Origin: UBA1479 sp040221095 | GTDB lineage: Bacteria > Pseudomonadota > Alphaproteobacteria > Rhodospirillales > Casp-alpha2 | Assembly: GCA_040221095.1 (NCBI GenBank) | Contig: JAVJVP010000003.1 | Coordinates: 124,001 to 188,000 of the forward strand | Direction: 5' to 3' | Length of the DNA stretch: 64,000 nucleotides | Shown here: positions 53,070 to 62,547 of the stretch, one piece after another | Layout: every line of letters starts with the position of its first letter | Numbering within the stretch: position 1 is the stretch's first letter | Translations under genes and position numbers: made by a program | Notes under the pieces: generated by a model | Database searches by the model: none | Seen by the model: the letters and a program-made list of their open reading frames with translations, nothing else | Told to the model about the DNA's origin: nothing

Positions 53070-53756
53070 TCAGTGGGAGGCGCCGCCCGGGTCCGCCGCC
53101 ATGCCTAGGGCCGACATCTCCAGAAGGTCGGTCAGCAGGGCGGCGCGGGCGGTTGGGCCGTCGCATTCCAAAAGCGCCTGCTTCTCGCGCAGGTCGAACG
53201 GGCAGGCCATGGCCAGCGACGTCACCAGCAGGCTGTCCGACGCGTCCTCGATGGACGACCAGTCGGCCTGAAGCCCGCGGGCGTCGAAAAACCCGGCCGC
53301 CGCCGCGACCAGGCGGTTCCGGTCATAGGTGACGGCGGCGCTTTCGTCCAGGTCGTCCGTGAAGCCGCTGAAATCCGGGCGCACCCGGCGGTAGCCGCCC
53401 TTGACCGCCAGTTCCTCGGCGACGCGGAAACGGGTCTGGCCCAGCAGGGTGATCAAAAACCGCCCGTCGCCGGTTTCGGAAAAGCTGACGATGCGCCCCA
53501 GGCAGCCCACGGGATAGATCGCCGGGGCGTCGCGCAGGTCCGGGTCGCGGGGCGCTTCGCCCAGGACGGGGGCCGGCTGGATCATGCCGATCACGCGGCC
53601 GGCGGCCATGGCGTCCAGGATCAAGTTCAGATAGCGCGGCTCGAAGATGTTGAGCGGCAATTGCCCGCCCGGCAGCAACAGGGCCCCCGGCAGCGGGAAG
53701 ATGGGCAGCACCGCCGGCAGCTTGCCCGTATCCGGATAATGCGCGCCGTGGGCCAT
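53070..53756 (-). CDS. LON N-terminal (substrate-binding) domain protein
   Basis: A 228-residue stand-alone LON domain: LPIFPLPGALLLPGGQLPLN, then IFEPRYLNLILDAMAAGRVIG and YPVGCLGRIVSFSETGDGRF. It lacks the ATPase and protease domains of Lon; similar proteins are probably substrate-binding accessory factors. The ATG at 53756 is 14 bp after the CnoX-like gene stop, so the two are likely cotranscribed. Confidence 0.9.
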   Translation of the reverse strand: MAHGAHYPDTGKLPAVLPIFPLPGALLLPGGQLPLNIFEPRYLNLILDAMAAGRVIGMIQPAPVLGEAPRDPDLRDAPAIYPVGCLGRIVSFSETGDGRFLITLLGQTRFRVAEELAVKGGYRRVRPDFSGFTDDLDESAAVTYDRNRLVAAAAGFFDARGLQADWSSIEDASDSLLVTSLAMACPFDLREKQALLECDGPTARAALLTDLLEMSALGMAADPGGASH

Positions 53757-53770
53757 GGCGACTTCCGTTT

Positions 53771-54736
53771 TTAAGAGAACAGAACCGACGACAGGCGCCG
53801 GCGGCCGGAAACCGTCAGCTCGTGAGCCCCGCCCAGGGTATCGAAGATCTTCACCAGCTGTTTGCGCGCGGCCTCGTCGTTCCATTTGCGGTCGCGGCGG
53901 ACCAGCTCCAGCAATTCGTCGATGGCGCCCTCCGCGTCGCTGCGCGCGAACAGGGCCAGCGCCAGGTCGAGGCGCGCCTGATGGTCCTTGGGATCGGCTT
54001 CGAGGCGGGCGCGCAGTTCCGCCGGGTCGCCGGTCTGGCCGATCTCCTTGGCCAGTTCCAGGGCCGAGGCGGCGGCCTCGATGTCGGCCTTGACGCGCAG
54101 GTTGGCGGGCAGGGACGTCAGGATTTCCTCCGCCTCGGCCAGCATGCCGAGGGCGACCTGGGCGCGCAGGATGCCGGAAATGGCGGTGTCGTTGGCCGGG
54201 TCCTGGGCCTGGATTTCCTTGAAGATTTCCAGGGCCAATTCGTTCTCGCCGGCGGCCAGGGCTTCCTGGCCCTGCTCCAGCGCCAGATCGAGCGGCGCCT
54301 TGCTGCCGTCGGTCAGTTTTTCGATGAAGGCCTTGACCTGGCTTTCCGGCAGGGCGCCCATGAAGGCATCGACCGGCTGGCCGCCCTTGAAGGCGTAGAC
54401 CGTGGGCAGGGACTGCACGCGCAACTGCTGGCACAGGTCCTGGTTCTCGTCGGCGTTGACCTTGACCAGCTTGACCAGGCCGCCGGCCTGATTGACCAGC
54501 TTTTCCAGAACGGGGGTCAGCTGCTTGCAGGGCCCGCACCAGGGCGCCCAGAAATCGACCAGCACGGGGACTTCCATGGAGGCCTCGATCACGTCCGGCA
54601 CGAAGCTGCGGATGTCCGAGTCCTTTATCAGGCCGCCGCCGGCGGGGGGCTGAGCCGCCGCCGGTTGCGGGGCGACGGCACCGGTGTCGCCGGGTTTCGG
54701 GGTCGTCGTGCCGTCAGGATTGAGAATGAATGCCAT
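53771..54736 (-). CDS. cnoX: CnoX/YbbN-type thioredoxin-TPR protein
   Basis: A 321-residue chaperedoxin: an N-terminal thioredoxin domain with an intact WCGPC active site (VLVDFWAPWCGPCKQLTPVL), then TPR-like helices (EQGQEALAAGENELALEIFK and ARLDLALALFARSDAEGAID). CnoX holds unfolding proteins and hands them to GroEL. E. coli YbbN has lost the CxxC; this protein keeps it. I chose ATG 54736 (MAFILNPDG). First gene of a four-gene minus-strand unit. Confidence 0.92.
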   Translation of the reverse strand: MAFILNPDGTTTPKPGDTGAVAPQPAAAQPPAGGGLIKDSDIRSFVPDVIEASMEVPVLVDFWAPWCGPCKQLTPVLEKLVNQAGGLVKLVKVNADENQDLCQQLRVQSLPTVYAFKGGQPVDAFMGALPESQVKAFIEKLTDGSKAPLDLALEQGQEALAAGENELALEIFKEIQAQDPANDTAISGILRAQVALGMLAEAEEILTSLPANLRVKADIEAAASALELAKEIGQTGDPAELRARLEADPKDHQARLDLALALFARSDAEGAIDELLELVRRDRKWNDEAARKQLVKIFDTLGGAHELTVSGRRRLSSVLFS

Positions 54737-54935
54737 ACCGGGTTTCCGTCGTGTTTCGGTTAAGGATGTCCGGCCGCCTGCCGGGGCCGCAATCTGCCCC
54801 AAAGATGGCGGTTTGTCCCGCCCGCTGCAAGGCTTGCGGGCGGATTAGGCGGCCGAATGCGGATTCCGGCGGCGGACGGCCGCCGCCGCCCGGCGCGACA
54901 GGCGGCCCGAACGGACATTAGTTTATTTTAGGGCC

Positions 54936-54963
54936 TTGCATTCGCCCTGCCTTCCCGTATATA
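54936..54963 (+). promoter_or_regulatory. Promoter of tRNA-Gly
   Basis: TTGCAT (54936-54941) and TATATA (54958-54963) with 16-bp spacing lie 23 bp before the mature tRNA. Confidence 0.6.
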
Positions 54964-54985
54964 TCCCTCCCTCGCTTACAGCGAC

Positions 54986-55060
54986 GCGGGCGTAGCTCAG
55001 GGGTAGAGCGCAACCTTGCCAAGGTTGAAGTCGTGAGTTCGAATCTCATCGCCCGCTCCA
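54986..55060 (+). tRNA. tRNA-Gly (GCC)
   Basis: A full cloverleaf: acceptor GCGGGCG with CGCCCGC, D-arm GCTC...GAGC, anticodon stem CAACC/GGTTG enclosing TTGCCAA (anticodon GCC), T-arm GTGAG-TTCGAAT-CTCAT (7-nt TTCGAAT loop), discriminator T and an encoded CCA. It is a single-gene unit between a minus-strand operon and the convergent membrane-protein gene. Confidence 0.98.
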
Positions 55061-55086
55061 ACTTCCCCACCCATCGATCTGTTTCA

Positions 55087-55104
55087 GACCGGCCGCGGCC
55101 GGTC
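55087..55104. terminator. Perfect GC palindrome between tRNA and membrane-protein gene
   Basis: GACCGGCCGCGGCCGGTC is an 18-bp perfect palindrome between the tRNA and the convergent gene. It could stop transcription from both sides, though no U-tract follows. Confidence 0.4.
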
Positions 55105-55106
55105 CC

Positions 55107-56582
55107 TTACCCCGTTCGCCCGGCGACACAGGCGCGCAGCCAGCCGCCGACTCGGGCGGCCCAGGGGGCAAGCAGGGTTACGCCGGCGACGGCGACGAAG
55201 GGCGTCACCGCGGCCAGATAGCGGTCCTCCAGATAGACCAGGGCGTAAACCGCCGGATAAGCCAGGGTGAACAGCCAGAGAGCGCCCAGCACGATGGGGC
55301 GCGTTTCCAACGCCGACAGACGCCACCCCGCCCGCGCCAGCGCGCAGACCAGGGCGGCCGGGACACCGATCAGAAACGCCGCCGTCAAAGCCGTTGAAAT
55401 CAGGCGCGCCAGTGTCCGCGCGGCCAGCAGCAGCGCCTGATCGACGCGGCCGTGTTCAAACAGGTTGCGCCGGATTTCACCCGGTCCGGGAAAGGGAGTG
55501 GTCCCGCCCGCCCATAGGCTGAGCCGTTCTGGTCCGCTGAGCGGCATGAACGCAAGGTAGGCGTAACGAGGGTCCATGCGCCCCAGGTAGATGGACGCGC
55601 GGTCCAGGGGATGGCGCCGCCAATGGTCGTAGAACAGGGTTTCGGCGTGGCGGGCGACGGCCAGGGCGCTCATGCCATGTGCCGTCTTCAGGTGGCGGTT
55701 GATGGCCGTGAAGGTGACGCCCGGGATCGGATGAAGCGGCAGCAGGCCGGGGGCATCGGCCAGCAAGGGGTCTTCGGCGAATACCGGCAGGCCGCGCCGG
55801 GCCAGGTCGAGCACCGGATGATACATCGCCGTCTGCGCGACGGTGGTGACGAAGCGTTCGCCGCTGCGCATCTGGTTCCATGACTTGTAAGCCTGGATGC
55901 CGAGCATAAGCGGCGACAGAAAGACGACGAGCACGATGCCCGTGCGGCGCAGGCCGCCGCCCGTTTTCAGGGCCCAGGTCAGGATCAGCGGCCAAAGCGC
56001 CAGATGCATGACCGCCCCCGCCTCGCGCAGCAGGAAGGCGGCGAGCAGAATCAGGCCGAGACCCAATGCCTCGACCATGCCCGGCGCCCGCCTGTCGAGC
56101 AGGCCGAGCGCCATATGCGCGGCCAGGAAGGTCAGCAAGGCCGCGTGCAGGCTGTCGGTCAGAACGCATTGGTCGAGAACAAAGGCGAGGCCCAGGCCCT
56201 GGGCTGCCGCGGCCACGGCGGCGGGCCATATGCGTCCCGTCAGGCGCAGCGTCAGGCGCCAGATCATGGCCGTCGCGCCGAGCGACAGGATCATCTGCAG
56301 AGCGATCAAAAACCAATCCCAGGCGCCGCCGAACAGCACCTTGAACAGGGCGATCAAGGCCGGGTACCCGATGACCCGGAATGCCGTCAGGGGAAACAGC
56401 TCGGCATGCAGGTCAAGCGACCGGAGCCAATCACCCCCGGCCAGGACGGCGTTGGCGAACAGCACGTAGTCGTCACTGTCCGGCAGGAAGACCGGGCCCA
56501 GGACGGCGAGGAAGCCGGCCTTCACGACGGCCAGGATGACAAGCATCGCCCATAGGGCCCTGGTTTGCGTTGCGACTGTCAT
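55107..56582 (-). CDS. Polytopic membrane protein, probable GT-C-type glycosyltransferase
   Basis: A 491-residue protein with about 10-12 hydrophobic helices (MLVILAVVKAGFLAVLGPVF, then AFLIGVPAALVCALA and TLAYPAVYALVYLEDRYLAA). An acidic PDSDDY motif follows the first helix, as in GT-C enzymes that use lipid-phosphate sugars; the YLEDRYLAAVTPF end is typical of such proteins. The acceptor is unknown. I chose ATG 56582 (MTVATQTR), just before helix 1. Confidence 0.75.
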   Translation of the reverse strand: MTVATQTRALWAMLVILAVVKAGFLAVLGPVFLPDSDDYVLFANAVLAGGDWLRSLDLHAELFPLTAFRVIGYPALIALFKVLFGGAWDWFLIALQMILSLGATAMIWRLTLRLTGRIWPAAVAAAAQGLGLAFVLDQCVLTDSLHAALLTFLAAHMALGLLDRRAPGMVEALGLGLILLAAFLLREAGAVMHLALWPLILTWALKTGGGLRRTGIVLVVFLSPLMLGIQAYKSWNQMRSGERFVTTVAQTAMYHPVLDLARRGLPVFAEDPLLADAPGLLPLHPIPGVTFTAINRHLKTAHGMSALAVARHAETLFYDHWRRHPLDRASIYLGRMDPRYAYLAFMPLSGPERLSLWAGGTTPFPGPGEIRRNLFEHGRVDQALLLAARTLARLISTALTAAFLIGVPAALVCALARAGWRLSALETRPIVLGALWLFTLAYPAVYALVYLEDRYLAAVTPFVAVAGVTLLAPWAARVGGWLRACVAGRTG

Positions 56583-56860
56583 TGGCCCCCCTCGGTCCGT
56601 CGGCCAGGGCGCGGACGCCACGGGCCTGAGCGACCTTATGGGCGATTTTCTGCCACCCGAAAAGGCCAAGAGGCGACCCGTATCCGCCAAACCGGCCATC
56701 AAACTTTAGCTTTTCATAACAAACCTTTGTTTATAGGCTGTTATCGGCTGATCCAATTTACCCGGCGGACATGCGGCTGCGGGCGGGTCGGCGACCACGG
56801 CAGGTCACCGCGCCGCCTCCCCGATAAAAAATCAGGGGCCGCGCTTTCTGGGAGGGGTCT

Positions 56861-59800
56861 ATGCCAATCAAACGGGATTTGAAAACCGATGCGCTGCTGA
56901 AGCAGGTGTCGAAGCTGATGCGGGGCGGCGCAAAGGGCGCCAAGGCGACAACCCTGGTCCATTACGCCGATCAGTATTTCGCCCATATGCCGCCCATGGA
57001 CATCCACGCCCGTGACGCGGCGACCCTGGCCGGCATCGCCAAAAGCCATTGGAAGACCGCGGTCCAGCACAAGCCGGGCAAGCCCTCGGTCCGCGCCTAT
57101 ACGCCCGACGCCAAGAAGGACGGCTGGACGTCCAGCCACACGGTCGTCGACATCGTCACCGAGGACATGCCGTTCCTGGTCGATTCCGTATCGTCGGAAA
57201 TGAACCGCCGCGGTCTGACCGTGCATCTGGTGGTGCACCCGATCCTCAAGATCAAGCGCGACGCCCAGGGCCGCCTGCTGCGCGTGCTCGACCCCGGCGA
57301 GCCCGAGGATGGGGCGCGACTGGAATCCTGGATGCACATCGAGGTCGACGAGGAAACGCCCGAAGGCCAGCGCGACATCGAGAAAAGCGTGCTCAAGGTG
57401 CTCGACGACGTGCGCCTGGCGGTCCAGGACTGGCGGCCCATGCGCGAGCGCATGGCCGGCATCATCGACGACTTCCGCCATACCTCCGGCCCCGCCCCGC
57501 AGGAGGAAGCCAACGAGGTGCGCGAATTCCTGCGCTGGATCCACGACAACAACTTCACCTTCCTGGGATCGCGCGACTACAAGATTTCCGGCGCGGGCAC
57601 CAAAACCTCCGTCGCCGTCGACAAGAAATCGGCGCTCGGCATCCTGCGCGACTTCGACATGTCGGTGCTGACCTATACCGCCGACCGCTCCAAAGTCCCG
57701 CCGGAAGTGCGGGCCTTCATTTCCGACCCCGGCCTGATCGTGGTCACCAAGTCGAACCAGCGGTCCACCGTGCACCGGCCCGTGCACATGGATGCCATCG
57801 GCATCAAAAGCTTCGACAAGACGGGCAAGGTCACGGGGCTGCGCATCTTCGTCGGCCTGTTCACCTCCGCCGCCTACAACCGCAGCCCGCGCGACATCCC
57901 GCTGCTGCGCCGCCGCCTGCAACAGGTGCTCGACCGCGCCGGCCTGCCGCCAGGCAGCCACGACGGCAAGGCGATGACCAATATCCTGGAAACCTATCCG
58001 CGCGACGAGCTGTTCCAGATTTCCGAGGAACAGCTTTTGGACACGGCCATGGGCATCCTGCATCTGCAGGACCGCCAGCGCGTGGCGCTGTTCATGCGCC
58101 AGGACAATTTCGGGCGTTTCGTGTCGTGCATGATCTACGCGCCGCGCGACCGCTACACCATGAACATGCGCGAACGCATGCAGGATATTCTGTGCGAGGC
58201 GCTGAACGGCCGGGTCTCCAACTTCTCGACCACCCTGGGCGACGCGCCCTTGGCTCGGGTCTATCTGATCATCGCGACGGAGCCCGGCAAGCTTCCCGCC
58301 TATTACGCCAAGGGTCTGGAAAACAAACTGACCCGGGCCGCCCGCAGCTGGGCCGACGATCTGTCGGAAGCGCTCGCCAAGGCGTTCGGCGAAAAGGACG
58401 GCCTGCGCCTGACGCGGCGCTTCCAGAATGCCTTCGGCCCCGGCTACACGGCCCAGTATTCGGCCGAGGACGCGGTCGGCGACATCCGGGTGATCGAGGA
58501 AACCCTGGCCGGGGAACGCATCGGCCTGCATCTCTACCGGCCCGACGGCGTGCCCGGCAATCAGGTGCGCTTCAAGGTCTATCATCCGGACCGGGCCGTG
58601 CCCCTGTCCGATGCCCTGCCCGTGTTCGAACACATGGGCTTCCGGGTGCTCGACGAAAACCCCCACGACGTCGCCTGCGGCAATGACGACGGCGGCGACG
58701 GCGGCGACGCCCGGATGCTGATGATCCATGACTTCGGCCTGGAAACCCGCGACGGCGGCGAGGTCGACATCCCCGCCATCAAGGCCAAGTTCGAGGACGC
58801 CTTCGGCCGGGTGTGGCGCGGCGAGATCGAAAGCGACGGCTTCAACGCCCTGGTCGCCCGCGGCGGCCTGGACTGGCGCGAGGTTCTGGTCCTGCGTGCC
58901 TACTGCCGCTGCCTGCGCCAGATGGGCATCCCCTATTCCCAGGCCTACATGGAACAGACCATGGCCAAGCACCTGGGCCTGGCCAACATGATCGTGCAGC
59001 TGTTCACGGTCCGCATGGCGATCTCGAAGCAGACGGCGGCGGAACGTGACAAGAGGACGGCGGCGCTCCACACCAAGATGCGAGACGCCCTCGAGGCGGT
59101 GACCAGTGCCGACGAAGACCGCATCCTGACCCGTTTCATCAATCTGGTCGATGCGACCCTGCGCACCAACTTCTTCCAGCCGGCGGCCGACGGCGGCTAC
59201 AAGCCCTATGTCTCGTTCAAGTTCGCGTCGCGGCAGATCGACGACCTGCCCAAGCCCCGGCCGCTGCGGGAAATCTTCGTCTACAGCCCGCGGGTCGAGG
59301 GCGTGCACCTGCGCTTCGGCTTCGTCGCCCGCGGCGGCCTGCGCTGGTCCGACCGGCCCGAGGATTTCCGCACGGAAATCCTGGGTCTCGTGAAGGCGCA
59401 GCAGGTCAAGAACGCGGTCATCGTGCCGGTCGGCTCCAAGGGCGGCTTCGTGTGCAAGCGTCCGCCCGCGGACGGCGGGCGCGACGCCTTCATGGCCGAA
59501 GGCATCGAATGCTACAAGACGCTGATCCGTGGGCTGCTGGACGTCACCGACAACCTGAAGGGCCCCCGCGTGGTGCCGCCGAAAAGCGTGTTCCGCTGGG
59601 ACGACGACGACCCCTACCTGGTGGTCGCGGCGGACAAGGGCACGGCGACGTTTTCCGACATCGCCAACGGCGTATCATTGGATTACGGCCATTGGCTGGG
59701 CGACGCCTTCGCGTCCGGCGGCTCGGTCGGCTATGACCACAAGGGCATGGGGATCACCGCCAAGGGCGCCTGGGAATCGGTCAAGCGCCACTTCCGCGAA

Positions 59801-61735
59801 ATCGGCACGGACATCCAGAACGAGGATTTCACCGTGGTCGGCGTCGGCGACATGTCGGGCGACGTGTTCGGCAACGGCATGATGCTGTCCAGGCACATCA
59901 AGCTGCAGGGTGCCTTCAACCACATGCACATCTTCGTCGACCCCAACCCGGACCCGGCCAAGACCTTCGCCGAGCGCGTGCGCCTGTTCAAACTAGGCCG
60001 CTCAAGCTGGTCCGACTACGACACGAAGACGATTTCCAAGGGCGGCGGCATTTTTGAGCGCAGCGCCAAGACCATCAAGCTGTCGCCGGAAGCCCGCGCC
60101 TGTTTCGGCCTGACCAAGGATACGGTCGCGCCCAACGAGCTGATCCAGGCCATGCTGCGCACCCCCGTCGACCTGCTGTGGTTCGGCGGCATCGGCACCT
60201 ATATCAAGGCGCAGACGGAATCCAGCGCCGACGTGGGCGACCGCGCCAACGACGCCATCCGCATCAACGGCCAGGAGGTGCAGGCCAAGGTGGTCGGCGA
60301 GGGCGCCAACCTGGGCTGCACGCAGAAGGGCCGCATCGAATACGCCCAGAAAGGCGGGCGGCTGAACACGGATTCCATCGACAATTCGGCCGGCGTCGAC
60401 TGCTCGGACCATGAGGTCAACATCAAGATCCTGTTGGGCGCCGTGGTGGCCAAGGGCGGGCTGACCGAGACCCAGCGCAACAAGCTTTTGGCCAAGATGA
60501 CCGGCGAGGTCGGCGAGCTGGTCCTCAAGCACAATTACAACCAGACGCAGGCGATTTCCTCGATCCAGGCCAAGGGCGTGCATACCCTGGACAACCAGAT
60601 CCGCCTCATGCGCCTGCTGGAAAAGCGCGGGCTTCTGGAGCGCGCGGTCGAATTCCTGCCCGACGACGAACAGCTTTCGGAGCGCGCGGCCCAGCACAGG
60701 GGCCTGACCCGGCCCGAACTGTCCGTGCTGATCGCCTATGCCAAGAACTGGCTCTATGACGAACTGCTGAAAAGCGATCTGCCGGACGACCCGTTCCTGT
60801 TGGATGAGATCGTGCAGTATTTCCCCTCGGACCTGCGCCAGAAATATCTGCCCGAGATGAAGACACACCGCCTGCGCCGCGAAATCATCGCGACCCGGGT
60901 CACCAACTCCATGGTCAACCGGGTCGGCGACACCTTCGTCACCGAATTCATGGAAAAGACCGGCCGTCAGCCGGCGGAAATCGCCCGCGCCTATACCATC
61001 GCCCGCGAGGTCCTGCGCGCCCGCGCGATCTGGGCCGAGATCGAGGCCCTGGACAACAAGGTGCCGACCCGGGCCCAGACCTCCATGCTGGCCGATCTCA
61101 ACCGGCTGCTGGAATGGGTGACCCTGTGGTTTCTCAGAAACGGCAAACCGGGGCTCGACATCGGCGCCCATGTCAGCGAGTTCGGCGCCGGCATGGCGGA
61201 ACTGGCCGATCACATCTCGGCCGTGGTGCCCAAGCATTACATCGACGACATGAAGAACCGCGCCAAGCCGTACCTTGACGACGGCGTGCCGGCGGCGCTC
61301 GCCCATAAGGTTGCGCATCTGGTGAACCTGTATTCCGCGCCCGACATCGTCGGCCTCGCCAACCGGCGCAAGATGAGCGTGCGCGAGGTCGCCAAGGTCT
61401 ATTTCGCGCTCGGCACCCGGTTCCGTCTGGGCCGCCTGCGCGCCGCGGCCTCCAACCTGGAATCGGAAGATCACTGGCAGCAGCTCGCCGTCGCCGCCCT
61501 GGTCGAGGAGGTTTACTCGCACCAATTGGCCCTGGCCTCAAACGCCCTCGACCATCTCGGCAAGGCGGGCAAGGACACGGACAAGGCGATCAACGCCTGG
61601 GTCGTGCGCAACCAGGCCGCCGTCGACCAGACCGAGGTGCTGTTGAACGAACTGTGGACGACCGAGGTCAACGACCTCAGCATGGTCGCCGTCGCCTCGC
61701 GGCAGCTGCGGGCCCTAGCCGACGCCCAGGCATAA
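56861..61735 (+). CDS. gdhZ: NAD-specific glutamate dehydrogenase (large type)
   Basis: A 1624-residue GDH of the 180-kDa class, matching Caulobacter GdhZ. It oxidatively deaminates glutamate to 2-oxoglutarate. A long N-terminal part with ACT-like regions (DIVTEDMPFLVDSVSSEMNR) precedes the catalytic domain (GGLRWSDRPEDFRTEILGLV, then VGSKGGFVCK and GVGDMSGDVFGNGM) and a long C-terminal helical region. Start ATG 56861 after GGAGGGG. The 278-bp divergent gap holds AT-rich promoter-like sequence near 56710-56750. Confidence 0.97.
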   Translation: MPIKRDLKTDALLKQVSKLMRGGAKGAKATTLVHYADQYFAHMPPMDIHARDAATLAGIAKSHWKTAVQHKPGKPSVRAYTPDAKKDGWTSSHTVVDIVTEDMPFLVDSVSSEMNRRGLTVHLVVHPILKIKRDAQGRLLRVLDPGEPEDGARLESWMHIEVDEETPEGQRDIEKSVLKVLDDVRLAVQDWRPMRERMAGIIDDFRHTSGPAPQEEANEVREFLRWIHDNNFTFLGSRDYKISGAGTKTSVAVDKKSALGILRDFDMSVLTYTADRSKVPPEVRAFISDPGLIVVTKSNQRSTVHRPVHMDAIGIKSFDKTGKVTGLRIFVGLFTSAAYNRSPRDIPLLRRRLQQVLDRAGLPPGSHDGKAMTNILETYPRDELFQISEEQLLDTAMGILHLQDRQRVALFMRQDNFGRFVSCMIYAPRDRYTMNMRERMQDILCEALNGRVSNFSTTLGDAPLARVYLIIATEPGKLPAYYAKGLENKLTRAARSWADDLSEALAKAFGEKDGLRLTRRFQNAFGPGYTAQYSAEDAVGDIRVIEETLAGERIGLHLYRPDGVPGNQVRFKVYHPDRAVPLSDALPVFEHMGFRVLDENPHDVACGNDDGGDGGDARMLMIHDFGLETRDGGEVDIPAIKAKFEDAFGRVWRGEIESDGFNALVARGGLDWREVLVLRAYCRCLRQMGIPYSQAYMEQTMAKHLGLANMIVQLFTVRMAISKQTAAERDKRTAALHTKMRDALEAVTSADEDRILTRFINLVDATLRTNFFQPAADGGYKPYVSFKFASRQIDDLPKPRPLREIFVYSPRVEGVHLRFGFVARGGLRWSDRPEDFRTEILGLVKAQQVKNAVIVPVGSKGGFVCKRPPADGGRDAFMAEGIECYKTLIRGLLDVTDNLKGPRVVPPKSVFRWDDDDPYLVVAADKGTATFSDIANGVSLDYGHWLGDAFASGGSVGYDHKGMGITAKGAWESVKRHFREIGTDIQNEDFTVVGVGDMSGDVFGNGMMLSRHIKLQGAFNHMHIFVDPNPDPAKTFAERVRLFKLGRSSWSDYDTKTISKGGGIFERSAKTIKLSPEARACFGLTKDTVAPNELIQAMLRTPVDLLWFGGIGTYIKAQTESSADVGDRANDAIRINGQEVQAKVVGEGANLGCTQKGRIEYAQKGGRLNTDSIDNSAGVDCSDHEVNIKILLGAVVAKGGLTETQRNKLLAKMTGEVGELVLKHNYNQTQAISSIQAKGVHTLDNQIRLMRLLEKRGLLERAVEFLPDDEQLSERAAQHRGLTRPELSVLIAYAKNWLYDELLKSDLPDDPFLLDEIVQYFPSDLRQKYLPEMKTHRLRREIIATRVTNSMVNRVGDTFVTEFMEKTGRQPAEIARAYTIAREVLRARAIWAEIEALDNKVPTRAQTSMLADLNRLLEWVTLWFLRNGKPGLDIGAHVSEFGAGMAELADHISAVVPKHYIDDMKNRAKPYLDDGVPAALAHKVAHLVNLYSAPDIVGLANRRKMSVREVAKVYFALGTRFRLGRLRAAASNLESEDHWQQLAVAALVEEVYSHQLALASNALDHLGKAGKDTDKAINAWVVRNQAAVDQTEVLLNELWTTEVNDLSMVAVASRQLRALADAQA

Positions 61736-61857
61736 GTGGAGAAAGGCCGGGTTCAAAGGAATCCACAGATCAAGATGTGTTTCTTGATCTTAAATCGGAC
61801 CCCGCTTCAGGGCGTTTTCGTCGTTGAAATTCGACCCTTATTAGGGGACAGTCCCGC

Positions 61858-62478
61858 ATGACCTTCCCCGACGACAAATTCACCGACATGAGGGCCTTTG
61901 CCGACGCCTATTTTCAGGCGTCCCGCGACGCCCAGGCCTCCGTCGACCGCGTCGCCCTGGCCAGGGCCGGGGCCTTGCTCGCCGGGGCCTACGCGGCGCG
62001 CAAGACCATCTATGTCTGCGGCAACGGCGGTTCGGCGGCGATTTCCAACCATCTGGTCTGCGACCACTTGAAGTGCATTCAGACGGACACGGGCCTGCTG
62101 CCGCGCGTGGTGTCCCTGGCGGCCACGATCGAAACCATCACCGCCGTGGCCAACGACATTTCCTACGACGAAATCTTCGTCTATCAGCTGCGCACCCTGG
62201 CCGATCCGGGGGATGTGCTGATCTCGATCTCGTCCTCGGGGGATTCGGAAAACGTGGTGCGGGCCTGCGACTGGGCCAAGGCCAACGACCTCGCGGTGAT
62301 CGCCCTGACCGGCTTCGCGGGCGGGCGCACGCAAGGGCTCGCGGACGTCAATCTGCATGTGACGGGCGACAATTACGGCGTCATCGAGGACACCCATCAG
62401 GCGCTTATGCACATCCTGGCCCAGTTCATCCGCCAGGATCATATGCCGGCGGACCTCATCAAGGACCGCAAGTTCTGA
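61858..62478 (+). CDS. SIS-domain sugar isomerase (GmhA/DiaA-like)
   Basis: A 206-residue SIS-fold protein: YVCGNGGSAAISNHLVCDHL, then LISISSSGDSENVVRACDWA and VIEDTHQALMHILAQFI. It resembles sedoheptulose-7-phosphate isomerase GmhA (LPS heptose) and the replication factor DiaA. The Glu-Asp-Thr-His stretch fits a GmhA-like active site, but the assignment is open. It lies 122 bp after gdhZ. Confidence 0.85.
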   Translation: MTFPDDKFTDMRAFADAYFQASRDAQASVDRVALARAGALLAGAYAARKTIYVCGNGGSAAISNHLVCDHLKCIQTDTGLLPRVVSLAATIETITAVANDISYDEIFVYQLRTLADPGDVLISISSSGDSENVVRACDWAKANDLAVIALTGFAGGRTQGLADVNLHVTGDNYGVIEDTHQALMHILAQFIRQDHMPADLIKDRKF

Positions 62479-62492
62479 CGCCAAGCCCTTAG

Positions 62493-62524
62493 GACAAAAG
62501 AAAAGGGCCGCTGACGCGGCCCTT
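62493..62524. terminator. Intrinsic terminator between the SIS gene and purH
   Basis: AAGGGCCGC (62503-62511) and GCGGCCCTT (62516-62524) form a nine-base-pair stem with a four-base loop. On the minus strand it is followed by TTCTTTTG, so it ends purH transcripts; it may also act on the plus strand. Confidence 0.8.
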
Positions 62525-62547
62525 GATCTTTCGGGATGGGATGGGGA

